Source: an uncultured Clostridia bacterium
GTDB taxonomy: Bacteria; Bacillota; Clostridia; UBA1381
NCBI GenBank assembly: GCA_934476075.1
Contig: CAKSNH010000015.1
Coordinates: 1-64,000 of the forward strand
Direction: 5' to 3'
DNA length: 64,000 nucleotides
Positions 1 through 6,412 of the stretch are shown in pieces (position 1 is the stretch's first letter; each line of letters starts with the position of its first letter). The notes beneath the pieces were generated by a model. It ran no database searches, had not been told where the DNA came from, and was given only the letters and a program-made list of their open reading frames with translations. Made by a program: the position numbers and the translations under genes.

Positions 1-60
1 CCTTTAAAAAGGCTTGACCTAAACTTTGATGGAGCAGAGCCACTTTGCAAGTTTGCGTAA
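1..60 (+). CDS. C-terminal tail of an unrecognised gene (cut by window start)
   Basis: Frame 1 is open from the first base and stops with TAA at 58-60, giving about 19 residues ending in ...EPLCKFA. It lies just upstream of folC on the same strand, so it could be the end of the preceding gene of the operon. Nineteen residues are too few to identify a family, and chance openness over this length is quite possible. Confidence 0.3.
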   Translation, partial: PLKRLDLNFDGAEPLCKFA

Positions 61-91
61 GCGACAAATCATAATTTACAAAAATTCAAAT

Positions 92-99
92 GAGGTGAT
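92..99 (+). promoter_or_regulatory. ribosome binding site that decides the folC start
   Basis: GAGGTGAT matches the anti-Shine-Dalgarno complement almost completely. It is placed for an initiation codon at 104, which is ATT. The in-frame ATG at 29 and TTG at 26 have no such site, and the GTG at 95 lies inside the site itself. Confidence 0.6.
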
Positions 100-103
100 A
101 ACC

Positions 104-1345
104 ATTAATTATCAAGAATCTATCAACTATATACATTCAACCCCGAAATTCAGCCGTATACTCGGCAATGACGTATTGCGGATTTTGCTTGACCGATTGG
201 GCAATCCGCACAAAAACCTGAAATTTATACATCTTGCCGGCACTAACGGAAAAGGTTCAACCGCAAGCATGATTGCCAATATACTAAAATGCGAGGGTTA
301 CAAAGTCGGATTGTATACTTCCCCATTTCTGGAAATATTCAACGACCGTATCCGCATAAACGGCGAAAATATCCCAAACGATACCCTTGCACAGCTTGTC
401 ACCGAAGTGAAGTCACACATTGACCGCATGGAGCAAGGTCCGTCGGAATTTGCTCTAACCACCGCTGTAATGTTCTTGTATTTCTATCGTGAAAAATGCG
501 ATTATGTTGTTCTTGAAACGGGCATGGGCGGCAAATTGGACGCTACAAATGTAATAGAAAGCAATTTGGTTACTGTTCTGACATCTGTCAGCTTAGACCA
601 TACACAATATTTGGGCGACACTATCGAAAAAATCACCACAGAAAAATGCGGTATCATAAAGCCGAATTCCGAGGTGGTATGCTATTGCGAGCAGACTGAC
701 GAGGCACTTGCCGTAATCAAAGAATTCTGCCAAAATACAAATTCAAATTTAACCGTTTCCCCTATTCCCGAAATCACCGCAGACGGATTTATCATAAACA
801 GCAAAAAATATCCGCTTGCATTAAAGGGACATTATCAGCCGTATAATGCGTCAAACGCACTTACCGCCATAAATATTCTGCAAAAAAGAGGAATTGACAT
901 ATCCGAAAACAGCATTATCAACGGTTTAAATACCGTATCATGGGCGGGACGATTTGAATTTTTAAAACCAAATCTCGTTATTGACGGCGGTCACAATCCG
1001 AACGGCATTGACGAACTGAAAAAATCTTTGCTTACACTGAACAAACGCATTATCTTGGTCATGGCAATGATGCAGGATAAAAATTACATTGAATGTTTCC
1101 GTGACATCGCACCGATTGCATACAAAATATACGCAACACAAATAGATTACCCACGCTGTCTGTCCGCAAACGAATTAGCCGACACCGCAAAACCCTATTG
1201 CGACAATACCGTAATTTTTGAAAATGAAAAAAATGCGGTTTTATCCGCACTTGAATTTGCCCAAAATGATGATATAATATGTGTATGCGGTTCGCTTTTC
1301 TTAGTCGGACTGATACGAAACTATTTTAATAAAGGAGAAATCTAA
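104..1345 (+). CDS. folC: bifunctional folylpolyglutamate synthase / dihydrofolate synthase (FolC, Mur ligase family)
   Basis: Adds glutamate to dihydropteroate and to folates in the cytoplasm, using ATP. The P-loop HLAGTNGKGSTA lies near residue 45 of the chosen product and is followed by the family signature YTSPFLEIFNDRIRING. Further Mur-ligase landmarks are VLETGMGGKLDATN, LDHTQYLG and the C-terminal VIDGGHNPNG. About 413 residues is a normal length. Family members usually begin M-N-Y-[QE]-[ED], which here corresponds to the ATT codon at 104 behind a strong RBS. Alternatives are GTG at 95 and ATG at 29; the latter would add an atypical N-terminal extension. The stop is one base from the next gene, so the two are co-transcribed. 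Function is secure; the start is not. Confidence 0.9.
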   Translation: MNYQESINYIHSTPKFSRILGNDVLRILLDRLGNPHKNLKFIHLAGTNGKGSTASMIANILKCEGYKVGLYTSPFLEIFNDRIRINGENIPNDTLAQLVTEVKSHIDRMEQGPSEFALTTAVMFLYFYREKCDYVVLETGMGGKLDATNVIESNLVTVLTSVSLDHTQYLGDTIEKITTEKCGIIKPNSEVVCYCEQTDEALAVIKEFCQNTNSNLTVSPIPEITADGFIINSKKYPLALKGHYQPYNASNALTAINILQKRGIDISENSIINGLNTVSWAGRFEFLKPNLVIDGGHNPNGIDELKKSLLTLNKRIILVMAMMQDKNYIECFRDIAPIAYKIYATQIDYPRCLSANELADTAKPYCDNTVIFENEKNAVLSALEFAQNDDIICVCGSLFLVGLIRNYFNKGEI

Positions 1346-1346
1346 A

Positions 1347-1637
1347 ATGATAAAACATATTGTAATGTGGAGAATTAAAGACGAAAACAAGGCTGAAAAT
1401 GCTTTGAAAATCAAGCATGACTTAGAGGCTTTGACAGACAAAATCGACGTACTTCGTTTTGCCGAAGTCGGAGTAAATATCCAAAAATCCGATGCGGCTT
1501 ATGACGCTGTGCTTACAACCGAATTTGCAAACAGTGCCGACCTTGACACATACCAAAATCACCCTGACCATTTGGTTGTCAAGAAATTTATAGGTTCTAT
1601 CGCAGTTGCAAGAGCCGTTGTTGATTACAAAATATAA
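1347..1637 (+). CDS. Dabb-family (stress-responsive alpha/beta barrel) protein
   Basis: A 96-residue protein starting MIKHIVMWRIKDE, with the dimeric alpha-beta barrel pattern: an N-terminal strand with the conserved H-I-V-M-W-[RK], a central LRFAEVGVNI strand, and a C-terminal HPDHLVVKKFI helix before the last strand. Such proteins form ferredoxin-like dimers. Some bind small hydrophobic ligands, but most bacterial members have no known role. The RBS AAAGGAG overlaps the end of folC and the genes are almost contiguous, implying one transcript that ends at the hairpin at 1743-1780. The family call is firm; the function is unknown. Confidence 0.85.
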   Translation: MIKHIVMWRIKDENKAENALKIKHDLEALTDKIDVLRFAEVGVNIQKSDAAYDAVLTTEFANSADLDTYQNHPDHLVVKKFIGSIAVARAVVDYKI

Positions 1638-1742
1638 TTATAATACACACATCAATCATAAAATAAAAATTATCAGCAAATGTTCTATAATGATTTCATA
1701 ATTATACGGTTCTTGAAAACATCTCGATAACATAAATGATTT

Positions 1743-1780
1743 AGGCTTGTTATATGCAAAACCATATAACAAGCTTTTTT
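1743..1780 (+). terminator. intrinsic terminator after folC-Dabb
   Basis: AGGCTTGTTATATG pairs with CATATAACAAGCTT across a six-base loop and is followed by a T run. The interspersed repeat begins at the base after the T run. Confidence 0.75.
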
Positions 1781-1880
1781 AATTTGCAGGAAATTGCATA
1801 AACCGCAATGACGAAAAATCAAAAACGCTACATTATTTCTCCGCCCACAGGCAGAACTTCTATCAAAAGCTTTTTTATCT
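1781..1880 (+). repeat. interspersed repeat, copy A (about 100 bp)
   Basis: Starts AATTTGCAGGAAATTGCATA, contains CAATGACGAAAAATCAAAAA and ends in ACTTCTATCAAAAGCTTTTTTAT. It aligns nearly base for base with 4973-5070. Its 3' part would be a terminator-like hairpin (intact in copy B, degraded here). It fills much of the 1638-2061 gap between the Dabb gene and leuC; the rest of the gap holds the terminator and the leuC promoter. Confidence 0.75.
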
Positions 1881-1972
1881 TTTTCAAAATTAATGTTTTT
1901 CAATATTTCAATGCCCTAACAATATTTTTTTGATTGATTTTTTATCACTTTTTGCTAATTGTTTTTTAGCTA

Positions 1973-2001
1973 TGGACTAATCAAAAAATATGTTGTAAAA
2001 T
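1973..2001 (+). promoter_or_regulatory. sigma-A-type promoter for leuCDB
   Basis: TGGACT, 17 bases, TAAAAT. The leader of about 60 bases holds only a small hairpin (AGTGC ATAC GCACT near 2022-2035) and the leuC RBS. It is far too short for a leucine T-box, and no leader peptide rich in Leu codons was seen. Confidence 0.5.
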
Positions 2002-2061
2002 AGTAGCATAGAGTAAATAAACAGTGCATACGCACTATGACAGAAAGGACTTGATTTACTT

Positions 2062-3324
2062 ATGGCAATGACTATGACACAAAAAATTTTAGCTCAGGCT
2101 GCCGGTATGGATTCAGTAAAAGCCGGTGACCTTATTATGGCTAATCTTGACCTGGTATTGGGAAATGATATTACTACCCCTGTTGCAATCGGTGAATTTG
2201 ACAAAATCGGCTGCACAGATGTATTTGACAAAAAGAAAATTGCTTTGGTGCCTGACCACTTTGTTCCTAACAAAGATATTAAGTCAGCTCAGCAAGCGTT
2301 AAAGCTTCGCAGATTTGCTCACGAAAAGGAAATCGAAAATTATTTTGAAGTCGGCGAAATGGGTATCGAACACGCACTTCTTCCTGAAAAAGGCTTGGTT
2401 GTTGCCGGCGATGTTGTTATCGGTGCAGATTCTCACACCTGTACATACGGTGCATTGGGTGCATTCAGCACCGGTGTAGGCTCAACCGATATGGCTGCCG
2501 GTATGGCAACAGGCAAGGCTTGGTTTAAAGTTCCAGATGCTATCAAATTTAATCTTACAGGCAAACTTCAAGAGGACGTAAGCGGTAAAGATTTAATCCT
2601 TCACATTATCGGTATGATTGGTGTTGACGGTGCATTGTACAAGTCAATGGAATTTACCGGCGAAGGTATGCACACACTTACCATGGACGACAGATTTACT
2701 ATCGCAAATATGGCTATCGAGGCCGGTGCTAAAAACGGTATTTTTGAAGTTGACGAATTAACGGAAGAATACATGAAAGAACATTCAACAAAGTCTTTCA
2801 AGAAATATACAGCCGATGATGATGCGGAATATGTAAGAGTAATCGATATTGATTTATCAAAAGTTCCTCATACCGTTTCATTCCCTCACCTGCCTGACAA
2901 CACAAGAACTCCTGACAACTGGGGCACTGTTGAAATCGACCAGGTAGTAATCGGTTCATGTACAAACGGTCGTCTTTCAGACCTTAGAGCCGCCGCTAAA
3001 ATCCTAAAAGGCAAAAAGATTAAAAAAGGTATGCGTCTGATTGTATTCCCTGCCACACAGCAAATCTATCTTGACGCTATCAAGGAAGGCATTTTGACAA
3101 CATTGGTTGAAGCCGGCGCAACAATAAGTGCTCCTACCTGCGGTCCGTGTCTTGGCGGTCATATGGGTATTTTGGCTGAGGGTGAAAGATGCGTTGCTAC
3201 AACAAACAGAAACTTCTTAGGACGTATGGGTCACGTTGAAAGCGAAGTATACCTTGCATCTCCCGCTGTTGCGGCTGCAAGTGCTATCATGGGCAGAATT
3301 GCAACTCCTGCGGAAGTTAAATAA
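2062..3324 (+). CDS. leuC: 3-isopropylmalate dehydratase large subunit (LeuC, 420-residue HacA-like type)
   Basis: With LeuD it isomerises 2-isopropylmalate to 3-isopropylmalate in leucine synthesis, using a 4Fe-4S cluster. Aconitase-family landmarks are visible: GADSHTCTYGALGAFSTGVGS, VIGSCTNGRLSDLRAA carrying the first cluster cysteine, and CGPCLGGHMG carrying the other two. The protein is about 45 residues shorter than the enterobacterial LeuC and belongs to the shorter class shared by archaea and Clostridia, which also includes homoaconitases and (R)-2-methylmalate dehydratases. The leuD and leuB genes directly behind it make the leucine role most likely. The start is ATG at 2062 with AAAGGA about a dozen bases upstream. 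Confidence 0.93.
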   Translation: MAMTMTQKILAQAAGMDSVKAGDLIMANLDLVLGNDITTPVAIGEFDKIGCTDVFDKKKIALVPDHFVPNKDIKSAQQALKLRRFAHEKEIENYFEVGEMGIEHALLPEKGLVVAGDVVIGADSHTCTYGALGAFSTGVGSTDMAAGMATGKAWFKVPDAIKFNLTGKLQEDVSGKDLILHIIGMIGVDGALYKSMEFTGEGMHTLTMDDRFTIANMAIEAGAKNGIFEVDELTEEYMKEHSTKSFKKYTADDDAEYVRVIDIDLSKVPHTVSFPHLPDNTRTPDNWGTVEIDQVVIGSCTNGRLSDLRAAAKILKGKKIKKGMRLIVFPATQQIYLDAIKEGILTTLVEAGATISAPTCGPCLGGHMGILAEGERCVATTNRNFLGRMGHVESEVYLASPAVAAASAIMGRIATPAEVK

Positions 3325-3346
3325 TATAGAAAGGTTGGATTAAATA

Positions 3347-3832
3347 ATGAAAGCTAACGGAACTGTTATAAAATACGGTGATAACATTGATACTGACGTT
3401 ATCATTCCTGCAAGATATTTGAATACTACTGTTCATGCAGAGCTTGCAAAGCATTGTATGGAAGATATTGATAAAGATTTTGTAAACAAAGTAAAACAAG
3501 GCGATATTATGGTCGGCGGCAGCAACTTCGGCTGCGGTTCTTCGAGAGAACACGCTCCTATCGCAATCAAAGCAAGCGGTATATCATGCGTTATTGCAAA
3601 AGATTTTGCGAGAATTTTTTACAGAAACTCAATTAATATCGGTTTGCCGATTCTTGAATGTGCCGAGGCATCAGCTGACATTGATGACGGCAATGAAGTA
3701 GAAGTTGATTTCGATACAGGCGTTATCACAAATAAAACAAAAAACAAAACTTATCAAGCCGTTGCATTTCCTCCGTTCATGCAGGATATTATCAATGCGG
3801 GCGGTTTGATTGAACAAATTAAAAACAAATAA
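3347..3832 (+). CDS. leuD: 3-isopropylmalate dehydratase small subunit (LeuD)
   Basis: A 161-residue swivel-domain partner of LeuC. It shows the N-terminal YGDNIDTDVIIPARYL signature and the substrate-binding GGSNFGCGSSREHAPIA loop, then FARIFYRNSINIGLPIL. Length is normal for the short archaeal/Clostridial type. It sits 22 bases after leuC and 27 before leuB, each with its own RBS (AGAAAGG here), so the three genes form one operon. Confidence 0.95.
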   Translation: MKANGTVIKYGDNIDTDVIIPARYLNTTVHAELAKHCMEDIDKDFVNKVKQGDIMVGGSNFGCGSSREHAPIAIKASGISCVIAKDFARIFYRNSINIGLPILECAEASADIDDGNEVEVDFDTGVITNKTKNKTYQAVAFPPFMQDIINAGGLIEQIKNK

Positions 3833-3859
3833 TTATCCGTTTGAAAGGAAGTAAATAAA

Positions 3860-4927
3860 ATGGCAGAATTTAATATTGCTTTAATTCCCGGCGATGGTAT
3901 CGGTCCTGAAATCGTTGCCGGTGCCGTTACTGTTTTGAACAAAGTCGGCGAAAAATATAACCACAAATTTAACTATCAAGAGGTATACATGGGCGGATGT
4001 GCCATTGACAAATTCGGCACAAGTTTGCCTCAGGAAACTATTGATGTTTGTAAAAAATCAGACAGTGTGCTTTTAGGTGCTGTCGGCGGGCCTAAGTGGG
4101 ATAATGTTCCGGCAAATATCCGTCCGGAAAGCGGTTTGCTTGGTATCCGTAAGGCTCTTAACCTATATTCAAATCTTCGTCCGTCAATCCTGAAACCGCA
4201 ATTAAAGGACGCATCTCCGCTAAAAGACAGAATTATCGGCGACGGTCTTAATGTAATGGTTGTCCGTGAATTAACCGGCGGTATTTACTTTGGCGAAAAG
4301 AAACGTGCCGATGATAATACATGGGCATCTGACGAAGAAAAATACAGCGATTACGAAGTAGAGCGTATCGCAAGAATTGCTTTTGAAACTGCTATGATTA
4401 GAAACAAAAAGCTAACATCTGTCGACAAAGCCAACGTTCTTGAATCATCACGTTTTTGGAGAGAAACCGTTATCCGTGTAAGCAAGGATTATCCGGAAGT
4501 GGAACTAAATCATATGTATGTTGACAATGCGGCTATGCAGCTTGCACTTCACCCTGCTCAATTTGATGTTATCGTTACATCGAATATCTTCGGTGACATT
4601 TTATCTGACCTGTCAAGTGCTATTTCGGGTTCTATCGGTATGCTGCCTTCTGCATCTCTTGGCGATACAAAATGCGGTATGTACGAGCCAATCCACGGCA
4701 GTGCACCTGATATTGCAGGTATGGATATTGCCAACCCTATTGCAACAATCGAATCTGTTGCCATGATGCTTGAAACTTCATTCGGTCTATTGGACGAGGC
4801 AAAAGCTATCAGAACCGCTATCAATGCTGTTCTTGACGAAGGCTACCGTACAACAGATATTATGAGTGACGGTATGAAGAAAGTCGGCACAAAAGAAATG
4901 TCTGCATTGATTGCCGAAAGAGTATAA
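3860..4927 (+). CDS. leuB: 3-isopropylmalate dehydrogenase (LeuB)
   Basis: NAD-dependent oxidative decarboxylation of 3-isopropylmalate to 2-ketoisocaproate. The N-terminal ALIPGDGIGPEIV, the substrate-arginine region ESGLLGIRKALNLYSNLRP and VVRELTGGIYFGEKK are present. So are the metal-binding YVDNAAMQL and NIFGDILSDLSSAI motifs and the NAD-binding EPIHGSAPDIAG. At 355 residues it is full length. It is last in leuCDB and is followed by a terminator at 4942. No leuA, ilv or transaminase gene is in the window. Confidence 0.96.
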   Translation: MAEFNIALIPGDGIGPEIVAGAVTVLNKVGEKYNHKFNYQEVYMGGCAIDKFGTSLPQETIDVCKKSDSVLLGAVGGPKWDNVPANIRPESGLLGIRKALNLYSNLRPSILKPQLKDASPLKDRIIGDGLNVMVVRELTGGIYFGEKKRADDNTWASDEEKYSDYEVERIARIAFETAMIRNKKLTSVDKANVLESSRFWRETVIRVSKDYPEVELNHMYVDNAAMQLALHPAQFDVIVTSNIFGDILSDLSSAISGSIGMLPSASLGDTKCGMYEPIHGSAPDIAGMDIANPIATIESVAMMLETSFGLLDEAKAIRTAINAVLDEGYRTTDIMSDGMKKVGTKEMSALIAERV

Positions 4928-4941
4928 TTACATATTAAGGT

Positions 4942-4972
4942 GCGGCTGATATTTTTCAGCCGTATTTTTTTT
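4942..4972 (+). terminator. intrinsic terminator after leuCDB
   Basis: CGGCTGA pairs with TCAGCCG across a T-rich loop and is followed by a T-rich tail. Repeat copy B starts immediately after the tail. Confidence 0.8.
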
Positions 4973-5070
4973 AATTTGTAGGAAATTGCGTAAAATGCAA
5001 TGACGAAAAATCAAAAATGCTACATTAGTCCTCCGCCCGCAGGCGGTGCTTCTATCAGAAGCTTTTTTAT
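4973..5070 (+). repeat. interspersed repeat, copy B (about 98 bp, best preserved)
   Basis: AATTTGTAGGAAATTGCGTA at the 5' end, then CAATGACGAAAAATCAAAAA, then two hairpins. The first is CCGCC/GGCGG. The second is GCTTCT ATC AGAAGC followed by T6, which itself resembles an intrinsic terminator. It aligns with copy A at 1781-1880. Fragments of the same unit occur at 6160-6187 (3' end) and 41017-41038 (5' end). Confidence 0.8.
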
Positions 5071-5092
5071 ATGAAAATCGCAATTTAACATC

Positions 5093-5121
5093 TTGACATA
5101 TTGCAGAAAATATATTATAAT
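5093..5121 (+). promoter_or_regulatory. consensus promoter for tRNA-Ser
   Basis: TTGACA, 17 bases, TATAAT. The tRNA begins 17 bases after the -10 box. Confidence 0.85.
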
Positions 5122-5137
5122 AATCTTTGTGACAAAC

Positions 5138-5227
5138 GGAGAGGTGGCCGAGTGGTCGAAGGCGCAGCATTGGAAATGCTGTAACGGTGTAAATCGTTCG
5201 AGGGTTCAAATCCCTTCTTCTCCTCCA
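5138..5227 (+). tRNA. tRNA-Ser (anticodon GGA), CCA encoded
   Basis: A 90-base class II tRNA. The acceptor GGAGAGG pairs with CTTCTCC. The anticodon stem CAGCA/TGCTG encloses TTGGAAA, giving GGA. A long variable arm (ACG...CGT) and the T arm GAGGG TTCAAAT CCCTT follow. CCA is encoded at 5225-5227. The discriminator base before CCA is T, whereas bacterial tRNA-Ser usually has G. Confidence 0.93.
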
Positions 5228-5230
5228 ACC

Positions 5231-5278
5231 AAACAACGCATTTATGGGATTTTTCCGTATTTGCGTTGTTTATTTTTT
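5231..5278 (+). terminator. terminator of the tRNA-Ser transcript
   Basis: AAACAACGCA pairs with TGCGTTGTTT, with further partial pairing inside the loop, followed by T-rich sequence. Confidence 0.75.
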
Positions 5279-5344
5279 TGTCAGAATTTAGTTGTTTTTT
5301 CGTCACATAATTTTGTGTGCTGTAACCTTTTTCTTTTGCAATAA

Positions 5345-5384
5345 AAAAAACGCATTTACGGAGCTTGTCCATATTTGCGTTTTT
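5345..5384. terminator. second, related hairpin
   Basis: AAAACGCA pairs with TGCGTTTT. The inside (ATTTACGGA...TCCATATTT) resembles the inside of the preceding tRNA terminator, so it looks like a diverged duplicate. It is flanked by an A run and a T run and could terminate on either strand. Confidence 0.45.
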
Positions 5385-5568
5385 GGTTCATTTCAATATG
5401 TCATTAATCTTATTACCCATTATAATTTTACAGGACATTTTCATATCCCACATATATATTACCACAAATACACCCTTTATTTTTCTCATGTTTTTTTCAA
5501 CTTTGCAATGTTTTCGCATATTTTTTTCAAACCGCTGAAAAATATTTTCTGAAATTTTGCAAATACTA
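5385..5568. other. AT-rich gap with no recognisable gene
   Basis: Between the second hairpin and the relB promoter the sequence is very T-rich on this strand. I see no RBS-led reading frame of convincing composition, no repeat and no stable hairpin. Confidence 0.5.
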
Positions 5569-5605
5569 TTGACAAACGCGAAAAAATGTAATACATTGTA
5601 TTACA
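5569..5605 (+). promoter_or_regulatory. autoregulated promoter with palindromic operator of the RelBE-type pair
   Basis: TTGACA at 5569, 17-base spacer, TACATT at 5592. The palindrome TGTAATACA-T-TGTATTACA (5587-5605) covers the -10 box. This is what is expected for repression by a ribbon-helix-helix antitoxin dimer. Confidence 0.75.
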
Positions 5606-5622
5606 AGAAAGGAGTGTTTTAT

Positions 5623-5844
5623 ATGACCATATCACTAAGACTAAACGATGAAGATGCCCTACTTATCAAAAAATATGCGGAACTTAATAAACTGTCTGTG
5701 TCAGAGCTTATCCGTCAAACCGTCATGGAACGTATTGAGAATGAATACGATTTGGAAATGTTCAATAACGCAATGGCAGAATATAATAACAATCCCGTTA
5801 CACATTCTCTTGACGAGGTAGAAAAGGAACTCGGACTGGTATGA
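5623..5844 (+). CDS. RelB-like ribbon-helix-helix antitoxin (DUF6290-type)
   Basis: A 73-residue protein. The N-terminal strand MTISLRLNDEDALLIKKYAE followed by KLSVSELIRQTVMERIE is a typical ribbon-helix-helix DNA-binding fold. The acidic tail (about residues 45-73) would wrap and neutralise the toxin. The start at ATG 5623 is set by GAAAGGAG; a longer upstream reading would run into the promoter. The last four bases overlap the toxin start (ATGA), the usual arrangement for coupling the two proteins. The operator at 5587-5605 suggests autorepression. Confidence 0.85.
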   Translation: MTISLRLNDEDALLIKKYAELNKLSVSELIRQTVMERIENEYDLEMFNNAMAEYNNNPVTHSLDEVEKELGLV

Positions 5845-6107
5845 TATATAAAGTTGAATTTACCGACAGAGCATTAAAAGATTTAAAAAAGCTTAATAAA
5901 CACACCGCCGCACTGATTTTGGGCTGGGTCAGAAAAAATCTTGAAAACTGCGAAAATCCACGCTTGCACGGTAAAGGTCTAACCGCCAATAAGAGCGGCG
6001 AATGGCGGTATCGTGTCGGCGATTACCGTTTGCTTGCAAAAATTGACGATAACAAAATTGTTATTCTTGTGTTAAATGTCGGACACCGCCGTGAAATTTA
6101 TGATTAA
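5841..6107 (+). CDS. RelE/ParE-family toxin
   Basis: An 88-residue basic protein with the RelE fold pattern: YKVEFTDRALKDLKKL at the start, the central GLTANKSGEWRYRVGDYRLLAKI, and NVGHRREIYD at the end. The arginines in WRYRVGDYRLL and the terminal HRREIY are the conserved positions of the group, which mostly cleaves mRNA on the ribosome; some relatives act on gyrase. It overlaps the antitoxin by four bases and appears intact, with a terminator just after it. Confidence 0.88.
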   Translation: MIYKVEFTDRALKDLKKLNKHTAALILGWVRKNLENCENPRLHGKGLTANKSGEWRYRVGDYRLLAKIDDNKIVILVLNVGHRREIYD

Positions 6108-6120
6108 TTCCGATAAAAAA

Positions 6121-6156
6121 CAGACAGCGTACAAAATAGTATGCTGTCTGTTCTTT
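6121..6156 (+). terminator. terminator of the RelBE-type operon
   Basis: CAGACAGC pairs with GCTGTCTG, followed by TTCTTTT. Confidence 0.7.
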
Positions 6157-6159
6157 TAT

Positions 6160-6187
6160 GCGGTGCTTCTATCAGAGGCTTTTTTTA
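6160..6187 (+). repeat. 3' fragment of the interspersed repeat
   Basis: GCGGTGCTTCTATCAGAGGC plus a T run matches the last third of repeat copy B with few changes, and again lies directly behind a terminator. The rest of the 6108-6412 gap holds the promoter of the next gene and AT-rich sequence. Confidence 0.6.
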
Positions 6188-6326
6188 TTTTCCCTCTATT
6201 ATCATCTATTCCAACTAAGTTAGATTAATATAAATATTATTTCTAAATTATCCAACACAATAATATAATTGCTAGTAATTACCTATAAAATTACGGTTTT
6301 TTGTATGTAATAGTTGTTTTTTTGTA

Positions 6327-6379
6327 TTGACAATTAAACCTTAATATGATTTAATTAATATAAACACTAATTATAGTGT
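6327..6379 (+). promoter_or_regulatory. promoter and inverted-repeat operator candidate of the double-GH43 gene
   Basis: TTGACA at 6327, 17 bases, TTTAAT at 6350. Just downstream, ACACTA-ATTA-TAGTGT (6364-6379) is a dyad in the position of a repressor roadblock site. The RBS AAGGAG follows at about 6397. No regulator gene is adjacent. Confidence 0.55.
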
Positions 6380-6412
6380 CACATATATTAATATTAAGGA
6401 GAGAAATTAATT

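Noticed and set aside
1685..1903. Minus-strand frame over repeat copy A, with a look-alike over copy B (4928-5236)
   Set aside because: The similarity of the two peptides comes from the DNA repeat; both lack an RBS and run into unrelated flanking sequence.
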